A DNA stretch of 64,000 nucleotides, taken from Amycolatopsis sp. MtRt-6. Its GTDB lineage: Bacteria > Actinomycetota > Actinomycetes > Mycobacteriales > Pseudonocardiaceae. Location of the stretch: the NCBI RefSeq assembly GCF_017308975.1, contig NZ_JADWPD010000026.1, positions 62,001 to 126,000 of the forward strand, given 5' to 3'. The stretch's first letter is position 1. Each line of letters begins with the position of its first letter. The position numbers and the translations under genes are program-made. The notes beneath the pieces were generated by a model, which did not search any database, was not told where the DNA came from, and worked only from the letters and a program-made list of their open reading frames with translations. Below are positions 24,063 to 40,983 of this stretch, piece after piece.

Positions 24063-27000
24063 TTCCGGGTGCCGGCCAGGCGGCGGCGCCGGCCGCGCGT
24101 GGAGCCGGTGGTCGCCGCCCGCGGGGCGGGGGAGTCGGTGTCGGTCAGTGCGGCGGCGAAGGCGGCCACGGTCGGGTGGCCGAAGAGGACGGCGGGCGCG
24201 ATTTGGCGGCCGAGCCGCTTTTCCAGCGCCGCCACCATGGCCATGCCGACCAGCGAGTTGCCGCCGAGGTCGAAGAACGGGTCGTGGACGCCGACGGCGT
24301 CGATGCCCAGGAACTCGCCCCAGACGCCGGCGATGTCGGTCTCGAGCTCGCCGCGCGGGGCGGCGTACTCGGTGCGCAACGGCGGCCGCGGGTACCGCGT
24401 CTGCGGCGTCGGCGCCGCTTCGAGCAGTCCGCCGAGGTCGTTGAGCGCGGCCAGCTCGCGGCGGGCCGCCGGCAGGTCCTGGCGCAGCGCGACGACCGTG
24501 CCGCGGAGGCCGTGGCCGGCGAGCTTGTCGAGCAGCGCGCACCCGGCTTCGGCGGTGAAGCCGTAGCGGCGGCGGTAGGCGAGGCGAGCTTCGCCGGTGG
24601 CCGCGTCGGCCCAGGCGTCGTGCTGCCAGTGGCCCCAGGCGACGGTCACCACCTGGGTGTCCGCTGTGGACAGTGCGGCGCCGTGGGCGTCGAGGACGCT
24701 GTTGGCCGCGCAGTAGTCCGCTTCGCCGATGCCGCCGACGACCGTGACGATCGAGGAGAACAGGACCAGGCGCCGGGGCCGCGCTTCGAGGAGCGGGCCG
24801 ACCGCCCGGACCTTCGGGGCGATGGTTCGCCGCATGTCCTCGGCGGTGCGGCGCTGCGCGAGCCCGCCGCCGGGCAGGCCCGCGGCGTGCACGATCGAGT
24901 CGACCGGTCCGCCGGCTTCGTCCAGCGCCTTTCGCAGCTGTTCGGGATCGCCCGCGTCGGCCTTGAGCACCAGTACTTCGGCGGCGCCGAGTTGCGCGAG
25001 GTCGGCTGGGGCCGCGTCGCCGGTGCGGCTGATCAGGACGAGCTTGCGGGCGCCGTGGCGGGCGAGGTGTTTCGCGACGATCATGCCGAGCCCGCGGGTG
25101 CCGCCGGTGATCACGTGCGTGCCGCCCCAGTCCGGGGTGACGTCGTCGAGCGTGATCTCGGTGTACTCCTGGAGCCGGCGGCGGCCACCGCGCCAGCCGG
25201 CGAGCACCGGTTCGACCGCGGCGTCGCCGGGCCACGGGCGGGCCAGTTCGGCCAGGAGGTGCTCGGCCGGCGTGCCGGGTTCGACGTCGACGCCACGCCA
25301 CCGCAGGCCGGGGTACTCGGCGCGGACGCCGCGGCCGAGGCCGTGCACTCCGGCGGCGTCCGGGTCGGTGAGGTCGCCGCCGGTGATCTCGGCCGCGCCG
25401 GTGGTGACGGTCAGCAGGCGGACGTCGTGGCCGTCGAGGGCCTGGACGGTCCGGAGGAGGTCGTCGAAGCCGCCGTCGTGGACGACGTGCACCGGCTGGG
25501 GGAGCTGGGCCGGGTCGGTGCCGACGGTCATGCCCGCCTTCGTGGCCAGCGCGGCGAGTTCGGCGTTCGTGGTGATCAGCGAGCCGTGCGGGGTGCCCGT
25601 GGGCCGGGTGGGGTCGAGGCGCCAGACCGGGGCGTAGATTCGGCCTCCTTCCGCTGCCGGCTCGGTTCGAGTGCGGGTCGCCTGGGGCCAGAACTTCGTG
25701 CGCTGGAACGGATAGCCGGGCAGGCTCACGATGCGGCCGCCGCTTTGCCCGGGCTTGACGTCGACGCCGAGTTCCCACAGCCGCGCGAGAGTCTCCAGCA
25801 GCGCGACGCCTTCGGCGGGCCGGTTCTCGACGGGCCAGGGCGCGGGCAGGGTGCCGAGCACGGTGGGGCGGGCGTCGGCCTGGTTCTGGCGGACGAGGCC
25901 GCCGAGCGTCTGGCCGGGGCCGAGCTCGACGTAGGCGTCGACGTCCTGGGCGGCGCAGTACCGGACACCGTCGGCGAACCGGACAGGGCGGCAGAGGTGA
26001 CCGGCCCAGTACCGCGGGTCGACGGCCTCGGCGTCGGTGAGGACGGTGCCGGTCGCGTTCGAGACGATCGGGATCTTCGGTGCCTGCCGGGGCACGGAGG
26101 CGACCAGGTGCGCCAGCTTCTCGCGGGCGGGTTCCAGCAGGCTGGAGTGGAACGGGTGCGCCGAGCGCAGGGTCCGTGCGGCGAGTCCGGCGTCTTTCAG
26201 GTACTTGGCCGCGGTTTCGACGTCCTGCGGTGATCCACTGAGGACGGTCATCTGCGGGCCGTTCAGCGCGGCAATGTCTATTGCGGACGTCTTGAGTGCG
26301 GCGGTCACCCGGTCCGCATCGGCGGCGACGGCGAGCATCCGCCCGGCGGGTGCCTGCCCGATCAGCCGGGCCCGTCCGGTGACGACGTACAGGGCGTCGG
26401 CGAGGGTGAAGACCCCGGCGAGGCAGGCGGCGACGTACTCGCCGAGGCTGTAGCCGACGAGCAGGCCGGGCCGGACGCCGCGGGCCGCGAGGACCTGCGC
26501 GAGCGCGTATTCGACGGTGAAGAGGAGAGGATGGGCGACCTCGGCGCGGTCGAGGAGTTCGTCTTCCGGGCTTTCGCCGAAGAACGACGTTTCGGTGGTT
26601 CGCGGTTCCGCGAAGAAGGCGGCCCGGAGGTCGACACCGCACCGCTCGGCGGCGATCGTGCAGCAGTCGTCGACGGCGGCGGCGAAGACGGGTTCGTCCC
26701 GGTAGAGCCGGGTGGCCAGGCCGCGGTACTGGTCGCCGACACCGGGCAGGAGGAAGGCGACCGTGGGCGAGCCGGGCTTGCGGTGGACGCCGGGCGTCTG
26801 CGCGGCGGAGGCGAGCTGCCGGGCGGCATCGTCGAGGCTGGTCGCGACGACGGCCCGGCGGTGGTCCAGGTGCGCCCGGCCGTCACGGAGGGTGTGCGCG
26901 AGGTCGGCCAAGGTGAGGTCCGCGGCTGTGATTGCCGAGGCATCACGCGTGATTGGCCGGGCATCTCGCGTGATCAGCGGGGCATCACTCGTGTTTGGCG

Positions 27001-28597
27001 GGGCATCGCTCGCGGCTCGCGCAATGACGCGTGATGCCCCTCCAGTCACGCGTGATGCCCCTCCAGTCACGTGAGATGCCTGTCCAGTCACGTGTGATGC
27101 CTCTTCAGGCACGGTTGATGTCCGTGAGGCATCGGCGGTGAGCTGGCCGAGGCGGGCGAGCTGCGCGCGGAGCGCGGCCGCCGACGCGGCCGAGACCGGG
27201 ATCAGCTCGGCGGCCGGCGGTACCGGCTCTGCCCGGACCTCGGCCGGGGCGGCCTCCAGGACCAGGTGGGCGTTCGTGCCCGACCAGCCGAACGAACTCA
27301 CCCCCGCCACCGCCGGGCGGCCATGGTCCGGCAGCGGCGCCAGCCCCGTCGAAGGCCGGACCGCCGCGTTCGCCAGCACCTGCTCCGCCGGGTCGTTCAT
27401 GTGCAGGTTCGGCGGCACCTCGCCGTTCTCCAGGACCAGCACCGTCTTGATCAACCCGGCGATCCCGGCCGCCGTGTGGGTGTGGCCGATGTTCGTCTTC
27501 ACCGCGCCGACCGTGAGCGGCCGGGAAGCGGGACGGTCCCCGAACACGTCACCCAGCGCGCCCAGCTCGATCTCGTCGCCCAACGGCGTTCCCGAGCCGT
27601 GCGCCTCCAGGAAGTCCACGTCGCCCGGGGCGGCGCCGGCGTCGGCCAGCGCACGGCGGATCACCTCGACCTGGGCACCGCGGTTGGGCGCCGTCAGGCC
27701 GTTGCTGCGGCCGTCCTGGTTGACCGCCGAACCGCGGATCACCGCGCGGACGCGGTGGCCGTCGCGCAGGGCGTCGGACAGCCGCGCCAGCAGCACCATC
27801 CCGCCGCCCTCGCCCATCATGTAGCCGTCCGCGCTCGTGTCGAACGTGTGGCAGCGGTCGGTCGGCGACAGCAGGGCGTTTTGGCTGCTGTACACGTACA
27901 GGAACGGGTGCAGCGCCAGGAACCCGCCGCCCGCCAGCGCGTAGTCGCACTCGCCCGCCCGCAGCGCGCGGGCCGCGAGGTGCACCGCGACGAGCGTCGA
28001 CGAACACGCCGTGTCCAGCGAGAACGCCGGGCCGCGCAGGTCGAAGTGGTAGGCCAGCCGGCCCGCGACGACGCTGGCGAGGCTGCCCTGGCCCATGTAC
28101 GGATCCGCGTACACGCCGGTGCCTTCGCGCTCCGCCTCGACCTGGCCGTACTGGAACGCGTCGGAGAACCCGAGCAGCACACCCGTGCGGCTGCCCGCCA
28201 GCCGTGGCGCCGGGGTGCCCGCGTCGTCCATCGCCTCCCACGCCAGCTCCATCAGCAGGCGCTGCTGCGGGTCCATCCGCAGCGCTTCCTGCGGGGCGTA
28301 GCCGAAGAACCCGGCGTCCCATCCGTCCACTTCGGACAGGAAGGCGCCGCGCCGGCGGACGCCGGGCGCGTGGTCGAAGCGGCCGTCCGGGACGTCGCCG
28401 ACTTCGGCGGCGCGGCCCTCGCGCAGCAGCTGCCAGTACGCGTCGACGTCGGAAGCGCCGGGGAACCGGCACGCCATGCCGATCACGGCGATGGGCTCGC
28501 TCTCGCGGGCCTCGTACTCGGCCAGCCGGCGGCGCGCGCCCGCGAGCTCGACCGTCGCCCGCTTCAGGTAGTCGCGAAGCTTTTCTTCGCCGGTCAT
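24059..28597 (-). CDS. Type I PKS2: KS-AT-KR-ACP with in-frame repeat linker
   Basis: This 1512-residue monomodular synthase starts at ATG 28597 behind AGGGG. Residues 1-35 form a coiled-coil docking helix (EEKLRDYLKRATVEL). KS: Cys198 (TACSSTL), about 36-455. AT: Ser717 (GYSLGEYVAACLAG) with HPFH in the specificity position, close to malonyl-type HAFH. KR: TGGTRGLG and Tyr1295 (EADYCAANS), no LDD. ACP: Ser1448 (LGGNSL). The KS-AT linker, residues about 490-554, consists of seven-residue repeats (xASxVTG, then DAxxITR) encoded by a 21-bp inverted array that also occurs outside genes. The C-terminal tail is basic (RGRRRRLAGTRK). It ends in an ATGA overlap with PKS3, so PKS2 and PKS3 are coupled. 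Confidence 0.96.
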   Translation of the reverse strand: MTGEEKLRDYLKRATVELAGARRRLAEYEARESEPIAVIGMACRFPGASDVDAYWQLLREGRAAEVGDVPDGRFDHAPGVRRRGAFLSEVDGWDAGFFGYAPQEALRMDPQQRLLMELAWEAMDDAGTPAPRLAGSRTGVLLGFSDAFQYGQVEAEREGTGVYADPYMGQGSLASVVAGRLAYHFDLRGPAFSLDTACSSTLVAVHLAARALRAGECDYALAGGGFLALHPFLYVYSSQNALLSPTDRCHTFDTSADGYMMGEGGGMVLLARLSDALRDGHRVRAVIRGSAVNQDGRSNGLTAPNRGAQVEVIRRALADAGAAPGDVDFLEAHGSGTPLGDEIELGALGDVFGDRPASRPLTVGAVKTNIGHTHTAAGIAGLIKTVLVLENGEVPPNLHMNDPAEQVLANAAVRPSTGLAPLPDHGRPAVAGVSSFGWSGTNAHLVLEAAPAEVRAEPVPPAAELIPVSAASAAALRAQLARLGQLTADASRTSTVPEEASHVTGQASHVTGGASRVTGGASRVIARAASDAPPNTSDAPLITRDARPITRDASAITAADLTLADLAHTLRDGRAHLDHRRAVVATSLDDAARQLASAAQTPGVHRKPGSPTVAFLLPGVGDQYRGLATRLYRDEPVFAAAVDDCCTIAAERCGVDLRAAFFAEPRTTETSFFGESPEDELLDRAEVAHPLLFTVEYALAQVLAARGVRPGLLVGYSLGEYVAACLAGVFTLADALYVVTGRARLIGQAPAGRMLAVAADADRVTAALKTSAIDIAALNGPQMTVLSGSPQDVETAAKYLKDAGLAARTLRSAHPFHSSLLEPAREKLAHLVASVPRQAPKIPIVSNATGTVLTDAEAVDPRYWAGHLCRPVRFADGVRYCAAQDVDAYVELGPGQTLGGLVRQNQADARPTVLGTLPAPWPVENRPAEGVALLETLARLWELGVDVKPGQSGGRIVSLPGYPFQRTKFWPQATRTRTEPAAEGGRIYAPVWRLDPTRPTGTPHGSLITTNAELAALATKAGMTVGTDPAQLPQPVHVVHDGGFDDLLRTVQALDGHDVRLLTVTTGAAEITGGDLTDPDAAGVHGLGRGVRAEYPGLRWRGVDVEPGTPAEHLLAELARPWPGDAAVEPVLAGWRGGRRRLQEYTEITLDDVTPDWGGTHVITGGTRGLGMIVAKHLARHGARKLVLISRTGDAAPADLAQLGAAEVLVLKADAGDPEQLRKALDEAGGPVDSIVHAAGLPGGGLAQRRTAEDMRRTIAPKVRAVGPLLEARPRRLVLFSSIVTVVGGIGEADYCAANSVLDAHGAALSTADTQVVTVAWGHWQHDAWADAATGEARLAYRRRYGFTAEAGCALLDKLAGHGLRGTVVALRQDLPAARRELAALNDLGGLLEAAPTPQTRYPRPPLRTEYAAPRGELETDIAGVWGEFLGIDAVGVHDPFFDLGGNSLVGMAMVAALEKRLGRQIAPAVLFGHPTVAAFAAALTDTDSPAPRAATTGSTRGRRRRLAGTRK
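26937..27128. repeat. In-frame 21-bp inverted repeat array inside PKS2
   Basis: Four direct units begin at 26937, 26958, 26979 and 27000 (consensus GGGGCATCACTCGTGTTTGGC-like) and, after a short spacer, units in inverse orientation begin at 27024, 27045, 27066, 27087 and a worn one at 27108, all at an exact 21-bp period. Because 21 is divisible by three, both orientations stay open and encode heptads in the linker between KS and AT. The unit matches the intergenic array at 10887-11014 almost base for base in its core GGGGCATCA-x-GCGTG. Confidence 0.92.
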
Positions 28598-28625
28598 AAC
28601 CGAACCCCTATCCGTTCGCAAAAGG

Positions 28626-36566
<7,941 letters not shown>

Positions 36567-37049
36567 AGTTCACCCATCGTCGGAAGGGATCGCGGAAATC
36601 GGGAATGCGTGCTGCTGACCGAATTGCACCGGTTTCGGGGAATTCTCCGGTGGCGCCGGTGGATTCCGATCGTGCGGGCTGCGCACCCCGTTCGTCAAGG
36701 GGTGTTTCCCGGGCCGGCGGTGGCAGGCAGGCGACGGCAGGAAGCTGCCACCGGAGCAGGCCACCCGGCTGGAGCAGCGAGGGTGGGTGACTGCGCCGAA
36801 CGGTGTGGTCAATTGCTCTGACCTGCGAAAACGTCTGTCCAAACCGTACTGGATGATGCTGTGGGCGTGACCGCGCGGACACCGTAGGTACACCTGGGTA
36901 CCGCGGTCCCCGCATGGGTGCCGAATCTGGGTGAGGACTACCCATGTCCGGGTGGGTGGGTAGTTGCTTCAGTGGTCCCCGTGCCGCCGGGAACTGCCGG
37001 TGGTGCTTTTCCGGTTGCTATTTCCCCGTGCTCGAAGAAAAGGAAAGCG
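36567..37049. promoter_or_regulatory. 483-bp divergent control region between PKS1 and the decarboxylase gene
   Basis: No credible gene lies here. Both operons leave from this region, so it carries the promoter for the 25-kb PKS operon. The part nearest the decarboxylase is less GC-rich and has short symmetric elements: CTACCCA at 36938-36944 facing TGGGTAG at 36957-36963, and a GGTAC...GGTACC pair near 36891-36901. These are candidate sites for the LuxR-type or SARP regulator. The decarboxylase ribosome-binding site AAAAGGAAAG ends shortly before 37050. I cannot fix -10/-35 boxes. Confidence 0.5.
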
Positions 37050-38279
37050 ATGGCGAACACGACGGAAGCCGCGGCGGCGCCGCATCGCCGCGCCGGCGGT
37101 GTGCTCACCGTGGGCGGCGTGCCCGTGGACCGGCTCGCGGCGCGGGTCGGCACCACCCCCTTCTTCGCCTACGACCGCTCGCTCGTCACCGCCCGCGTCG
37201 AACGGGTGCGGGCCGCGCTGCCCGACGGCGTCGAGCTGAGCTACGCGGTCAAGGCCAACCCGATGCCCGCGCTGCTGCACCACCTCAGCGGCCTCGTCGA
37301 CGGCCTCGACGTCGCCTCCGCCGGCGAACTGCGGCAGGCACTCGACACGACCGTCCCGCCCGGGCGGATCAGCTTCGCCGGGCCCGGCAAGACCGCCGCC
37401 GAGCTGGCCCGCGCGGTCGCCGCCGGCGTCACGGTCGAGCTGGAGTCCACCACCGAGCTGGCCCGCGTGCGGGACGCCGGTGACCGCCTCGGCCTCACCC
37501 CGCGCGTGGCGTTGCGGGTGAACCCGGACTTCGCCGTGCGCGGGTCGGGCATGCGCCTGGGCGGCGGCCCCCAGCAGTTCGGCATCGACGCTGAGCGCGT
37601 CCCCGCCGTGCTGGCCGAGGTCGGCGCCGCGGGCCTCGACTTCCAGGGCTTCCACGTCTTCGCCGGCTCGCAGAACCTGCGCGCGGAAAGCCTGTGCGAA
37701 GCCCAGCGCGCCACGGTCGACCTGGTGCTGCAGCTCGCCGAGGCGGCGCCCGGCCCGGTGCGGTCGGTGAACCTCGGCGGCGGCTTCGGCATCCCCTACA
37801 CCGCCCGCGACACCGCGCTGGACCTCGACGAGGTCGGCGAGAACCTGGCGAAGCTCCTCGACGTCTCGCTGCGGCCCGCGCTGCCCGAGGCCCGCGTGGT
37901 GATCGAGCTCGGCCGCTACCTCGTCGGCGAGGCCGGGGTGTACCTCACCCGCGTCGTCGACCGGAAGGTCTCGCGCGGCACGACGTTCCTCGTCGTCGAC
38001 GGCGGCCTGCACCACCAGCTGGCCGCGTCCGGCAACTTCGGCCAGGCCATCCGCCGCAACTACCCGCTGGCCCTGGCGTCCGCGCCCGGCGGTCCCGAAG
38101 AGACGGTGACGGTGGTCGGCTGCCTGTGCACCCCGCTCGACCTCCTCGGCGACCGGGTTTCCCTGCCCGGCGCGGGAATCGGCGACCTGATCGCGATCTT
38201 CCAGGCCGGTGCCTACGGCCTGACCGCCAGCCCCACCGCCTTCCTCGGGCACCCGGCGCCGCCCGAAGTCCTCGTCTGA
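37050..38279 (+). CDS. PLP-dependent type III amino acid decarboxylase, exosortase-A-associated type
   Basis: This 409-residue protein has the alanine-racemase-fold decarboxylase layout: PLP lysine Lys68 (YAVKANPMPALL), glycine-rich loop NLGGGFGIPY (about 243), and the C-terminal active-site Cys360 in CTPLD with GAYGLTASP near the end. Many phrases (GPGKTAAELARAV, GFHVFAGSQNLRAE, RYLVGEAGVYL, ASGNFGQAIRRNYP) match what I recall of the exosortase-A-associated decarboxylase family (TIGR03099) better than DAP or ornithine decarboxylases. BtrK, which decarboxylates glutamyl-ACP, shares the fold. ATG 37050 is chosen for its AAGGAAAG site. With the ligase and ACP at 4124-5915 it probably makes an ACP-tethered amine such as 4-aminobutyryl-ACP (inference). 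Confidence 0.9.
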   Translation: MANTTEAAAAPHRRAGGVLTVGGVPVDRLAARVGTTPFFAYDRSLVTARVERVRAALPDGVELSYAVKANPMPALLHHLSGLVDGLDVASAGELRQALDTTVPPGRISFAGPGKTAAELARAVAAGVTVELESTTELARVRDAGDRLGLTPRVALRVNPDFAVRGSGMRLGGGPQQFGIDAERVPAVLAEVGAAGLDFQGFHVFAGSQNLRAESLCEAQRATVDLVLQLAEAAPGPVRSVNLGGGFGIPYTARDTALDLDEVGENLAKLLDVSLRPALPEARVVIELGRYLVGEAGVYLTRVVDRKVSRGTTFLVVDGGLHHQLAASGNFGQAIRRNYPLALASAPGGPEETVTVVGCLCTPLDLLGDRVSLPGAGIGDLIAIFQAGAYGLTASPTAFLGHPAPPEVLV

Positions 38280-38295
38280 CCCCGGAGGGAACACC

Positions 38296-40791
38296 GTGCA
38301 GACCACCGTGCCGACACCCGGAGCCGCGGCGCTCCACCCTGTGACAACCGGGGGCTCCGCCACCCGGAACCCTCCGAACGAAGCCGGTCCCGGTTTCCGC
38401 GTGCTGGGCCTGCTGCAGGTCCGCGGCCGCGAGCCCGTCGTCGTCACTGCCCGCCGCCAGCAGGTGGTGCTCGCCCTGCTGCTGCTCAACGGCAACCGCG
38501 TGGTGCCCCTGGAAGTACTGCTCGACGCGCTCTGGGGCGCCGAGCCGCCCGCGACGGCCCGGGCGCAGGTCCAGACCTGTGTGTCGGCGCTGCGCCGCGC
38601 GCTGGCGAAAGCCGGGCTGGGTGAGCGGATCTCCGCGCGCGGCAGCGGCTACTGCCTCGACCTCGCGCCGGGGGAGCTGGACCTGCACGAGTTCGAGACG
38701 CTGGTGGCCCGCGGCCGGGCCGCGCGGCGGCCGGAGGAGGCACGTGCCGCATTCCGCGCGGCGCTGGCGCTGTGGCGCGGGGAACCGCTGACCGGGATCG
38801 ACAGCGCCGTCGTGCGCGCCCACCAGGTCCGCATCGCGCAGCGGCGCGTGGAGGTGCTCGAGGACTGTCTCGACGCCGAGCTGGAGCTGGGGCTGCACCG
38901 CGAGGTCGTCGGCGAGATCTCGGTGCTGACCGAGGAACACCCGCTGCGCGAGCGGTTCGTGCTGCAGTTGATGACCGCGTTGCACCGGTGTGGCCGGCGG
39001 GTCGAGGCGCTCGCCGCCTACCGGGCCGTGCGCCGCCGCTTCGTCGACGAACTGGGCCTGGAGCCCGGGGCGGCGCTGCGCGAGCTGCACCAGGACATCC
39101 TCGCCGGGGCGGGCGAGGCGCCGCCCGGCGGCCGCGCGGTCCCGCGGATGCTGCCCGCGCGCCTGCCGTACTTCACCGGGCACGAGCGGCTGCTGGCCGG
39201 GCTGCGGCGCGGCCTGACCGACGACGGCCCCGGCGCGGCGGCGGTCACCGTCCTCACCGGACGCGGCGGGGCAGGCAAGTCCGCCGTCGCGGCGGAGGCC
39301 GCGCACCGGGCCGCACCGGCGTTCCCGGACGGGGTGCTCTACGCGCGGCTCGCCGAGGAGGACGCCGCGGACGTGCTGGCGCGCTTCCTGCACGCCCTCG
39401 GCGTGCCCGCGGCGGAGATCCCCGAGGACCTGGACGGCCGCGCCGCGCTGTACCGCGGCGTGCTGGCCGGGCGCCGGGTCCTGACCGTGCTGGAGGACGC
39501 GGCGGGCCTGGCGCGCGTCACGCCGTTCGTCGCGGACGCCCGGGGCTGCCGGCTGCTCGTGACCACCCACGCCCGCGTGGCGGCCCGGCCCGGGGTGGCG
39601 GTGGCCGAGCTGGACGTGCTGGACGGCGCGGAGGGCGTCGAGCTGCTGTCGGCGCTGGTCGGCGAGGACCGCGTGACGGCCGAGCTGTCGGACGCGGTGG
39701 AGCTGGTCGAGCTCTGCGGCGGGCTGCCGCTGGCGGTGACGGCGGCGGCCACGCACGTCGCAGCCCGGCCGGGCCGCACACTGGCCCAGGAGGTGGCGCG
39801 GCTGCGGGCCGAGGACGACCGGCTCGGCCGGCTCGGCGCGGGTGTCCGGGCGGCGGTCGGCCGAGGCCTGGAGGAGCTGCCCGCGGCGGCCCGGGAGCTG
39901 TTCGCGCGGCTGGCGTTGCTGCCGGCGGGCAGCTGGGCGGGCTGGACCGCCACGGCGCTCGGGCCGGCCGACGCGCTGGAGTCGTTGGTCGACGCGCGCT
40001 TGGTCGACGTCGCCGGGGCCCGCTACCGGCTGCCGTCGCTGACCCGGCTGCTGGCGGTGGAAATGCTGGCGGAGCAACCACTTCCGGCGCCGTCCCGGCG
40101 GCTGTTCGGGGCCTGGCTGCAGGTGACGGACGAGGTCCGCGGCGTCGCGGCCGGCGGTGCGCCGCGGACGCCGGTCGCGGCCGAACTCGGCGACGTGAGC
40201 ACGTGGTACGACCGGGAGTCGGCCGGGCTGCTGGCCGCGGTGCGTCAAGCCGCGGAGGCGGGGGAACCGGAGTACTGCGCGGAACTGGCGCTGGCGGTGG
40301 CCGACCTGGCGGGGGCGCGGGGCCGGTACGCGGACTGGCGGGAGAGCGGCGAGACGGCGTTGCGAGCGGTGCTCGCGGCGGGCGACCGCCGAGCGGAGGC
40401 GGCGCTCGAACGGTCGCTGGGGGAGCTGGCAGTGCGGGAAAGCCGGTTCGCCGACGCGGCGGGCCGCATCACCCGGGCACTCACCGCGGGCGAGCAGGCC
40501 GGCGGCATGAGCTGGGACGAGCTGGTCCGCCAGGTCCTGGCCGGGGTCGACCGCGCCCGCGCGGCGGTGGCGGGGCCGGTGGTGCCGGGGTTGCCGCCCG
40601 CGGAGGTGGGCACCGGCAATCGCACGGCCTCGCCGCGGATCGCGGTGGGACGCAACCAGTACGAGCTGGCGGCCGACCGAGCCCAACCGGACGGCATACC
40701 CCGTTCGGCGGGCCGCGCGGGCCACCGCCGCCTGCCCCGCCCCCGCCCGATCTCGTGGCGCCGCGAGTCGGAATACCCCGAGGAAGCCTGA
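38296..40791 (+). CDS. SARP-family pathway activator with NB-ARC domain (AfsR-like)
   Basis: This 831-residue regulator starts at GTG 38296 behind GGAGGGA, 16 bp after the decarboxylase gene. Residues about 34-125 are the OmpR-like winged helix of SARPs (FRVLGLLQVRG, then ALWGAEPP), about 130-275 the bacterial transcriptional activation domain (ELDLHEFETLVARG...RLVDELGLEPG-like), then an NB-ARC NTPase with P-loop GRGGAGKS (near residue 320) and the GLPLAV motif (near 475), and a helical C-terminus. SARPs bind direct repeats near -35 boxes and activate antibiotic clusters. It is the best candidate for the cluster-wide activator. No TPR region as long as in AfsR is evident. Confidence 0.93.
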   Translation: MQTTVPTPGAAALHPVTTGGSATRNPPNEAGPGFRVLGLLQVRGREPVVVTARRQQVVLALLLLNGNRVVPLEVLLDALWGAEPPATARAQVQTCVSALRRALAKAGLGERISARGSGYCLDLAPGELDLHEFETLVARGRAARRPEEARAAFRAALALWRGEPLTGIDSAVVRAHQVRIAQRRVEVLEDCLDAELELGLHREVVGEISVLTEEHPLRERFVLQLMTALHRCGRRVEALAAYRAVRRRFVDELGLEPGAALRELHQDILAGAGEAPPGGRAVPRMLPARLPYFTGHERLLAGLRRGLTDDGPGAAAVTVLTGRGGAGKSAVAAEAAHRAAPAFPDGVLYARLAEEDAADVLARFLHALGVPAAEIPEDLDGRAALYRGVLAGRRVLTVLEDAAGLARVTPFVADARGCRLLVTTHARVAARPGVAVAELDVLDGAEGVELLSALVGEDRVTAELSDAVELVELCGGLPLAVTAAATHVAARPGRTLAQEVARLRAEDDRLGRLGAGVRAAVGRGLEELPAAARELFARLALLPAGSWAGWTATALGPADALESLVDARLVDVAGARYRLPSLTRLLAVEMLAEQPLPAPSRRLFGAWLQVTDEVRGVAAGGAPRTPVAAELGDVSTWYDRESAGLLAAVRQAAEAGEPEYCAELALAVADLAGARGRYADWRESGETALRAVLAAGDRRAEAALERSLGELAVRESRFADAAGRITRALTAGEQAGGMSWDELVRQVLAGVDRARAAVAGPVVPGLPPAEVGTGNRTASPRIAVGRNQYELAADRAQPDGIPRSAGRAGHRRLPRPRPISWRRESEYPEEA

Positions 40792-40810
40792 CCCTCCCGA
40801 ACGCGGTCGT

Positions 40811-40873
40811 GGGGGGGGGACACATGTGGAAACCAGGTTTCCCAACACCACCCCCCCCTCGCTTTTGTTTTTT
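40811..40873 (+). terminator. Hairpin with G9/C8 stem and T-rich tail after the SARP gene
   Basis: A run of nine G (40811-40819) and GGAAACC (40828-40834) can pair with GGTTTCC (40836-40842) and a run of eight C (40851-40858). A T-rich stretch TTTTGTTTTTT (40863-40873) follows. A U-tract is rare in this genome, so this looks like a true intrinsic terminator. The middle of the stem pairs poorly. Confidence 0.65.
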
Positions 40874-40892
40874 CCACTCACCCCCCACCCCA

Positions 40893-40912
40893 CCCCCCCC
40901 CCCCCCCCCCCC
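40893..40912. repeat. 20-base homopolymeric C tract
   Basis: Twenty consecutive C residues follow further short C runs (40881-40890). The tract lies about 70 bp upstream of the oxidoreductase start and about 100 bp after the SARP stop. It is very prone to slippage and to miscounting in sequencing, so its true length is uncertain. Confidence 0.8.
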
Positions 40913-40983
40913 GGCCGCGGCAGCCCACCCGGCCGTCTCGTCCCGCAGTGAGCCTGATCCCCTCAGCCACCCGAAGGAACACC

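Noticed and set aside
15279..24566. A very long plus-strand open frame (about 3,095 codons) opposite PKS3
   Set aside because: It is the antisense shadow of PKS3: composition is His/Arg/Gly-rich, no domain is recognisable, and third-position GC follows the minus strand.
24062..26642. Upstream extension of the PKS3 frame far into PKS2
   Set aside because: The translation is Arg-rich and lacks domains; PKS2 occupies the same bases in another frame, and the ATGA overlap at 24059-24062 gives the natural start.
26937..27128. Insertion sequence or transposon inside PKS2
   Set aside because: No transposase, no target-site duplication visible, and the frame is intact.
37050..38279. Primary-metabolism diaminopimelate decarboxylase (lysA)
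   Set aside because: The PLP fold is shared, but the sequence phrases and the position divergent from PKS1 and before a SARP gene favour the exosortase-A-associated type.
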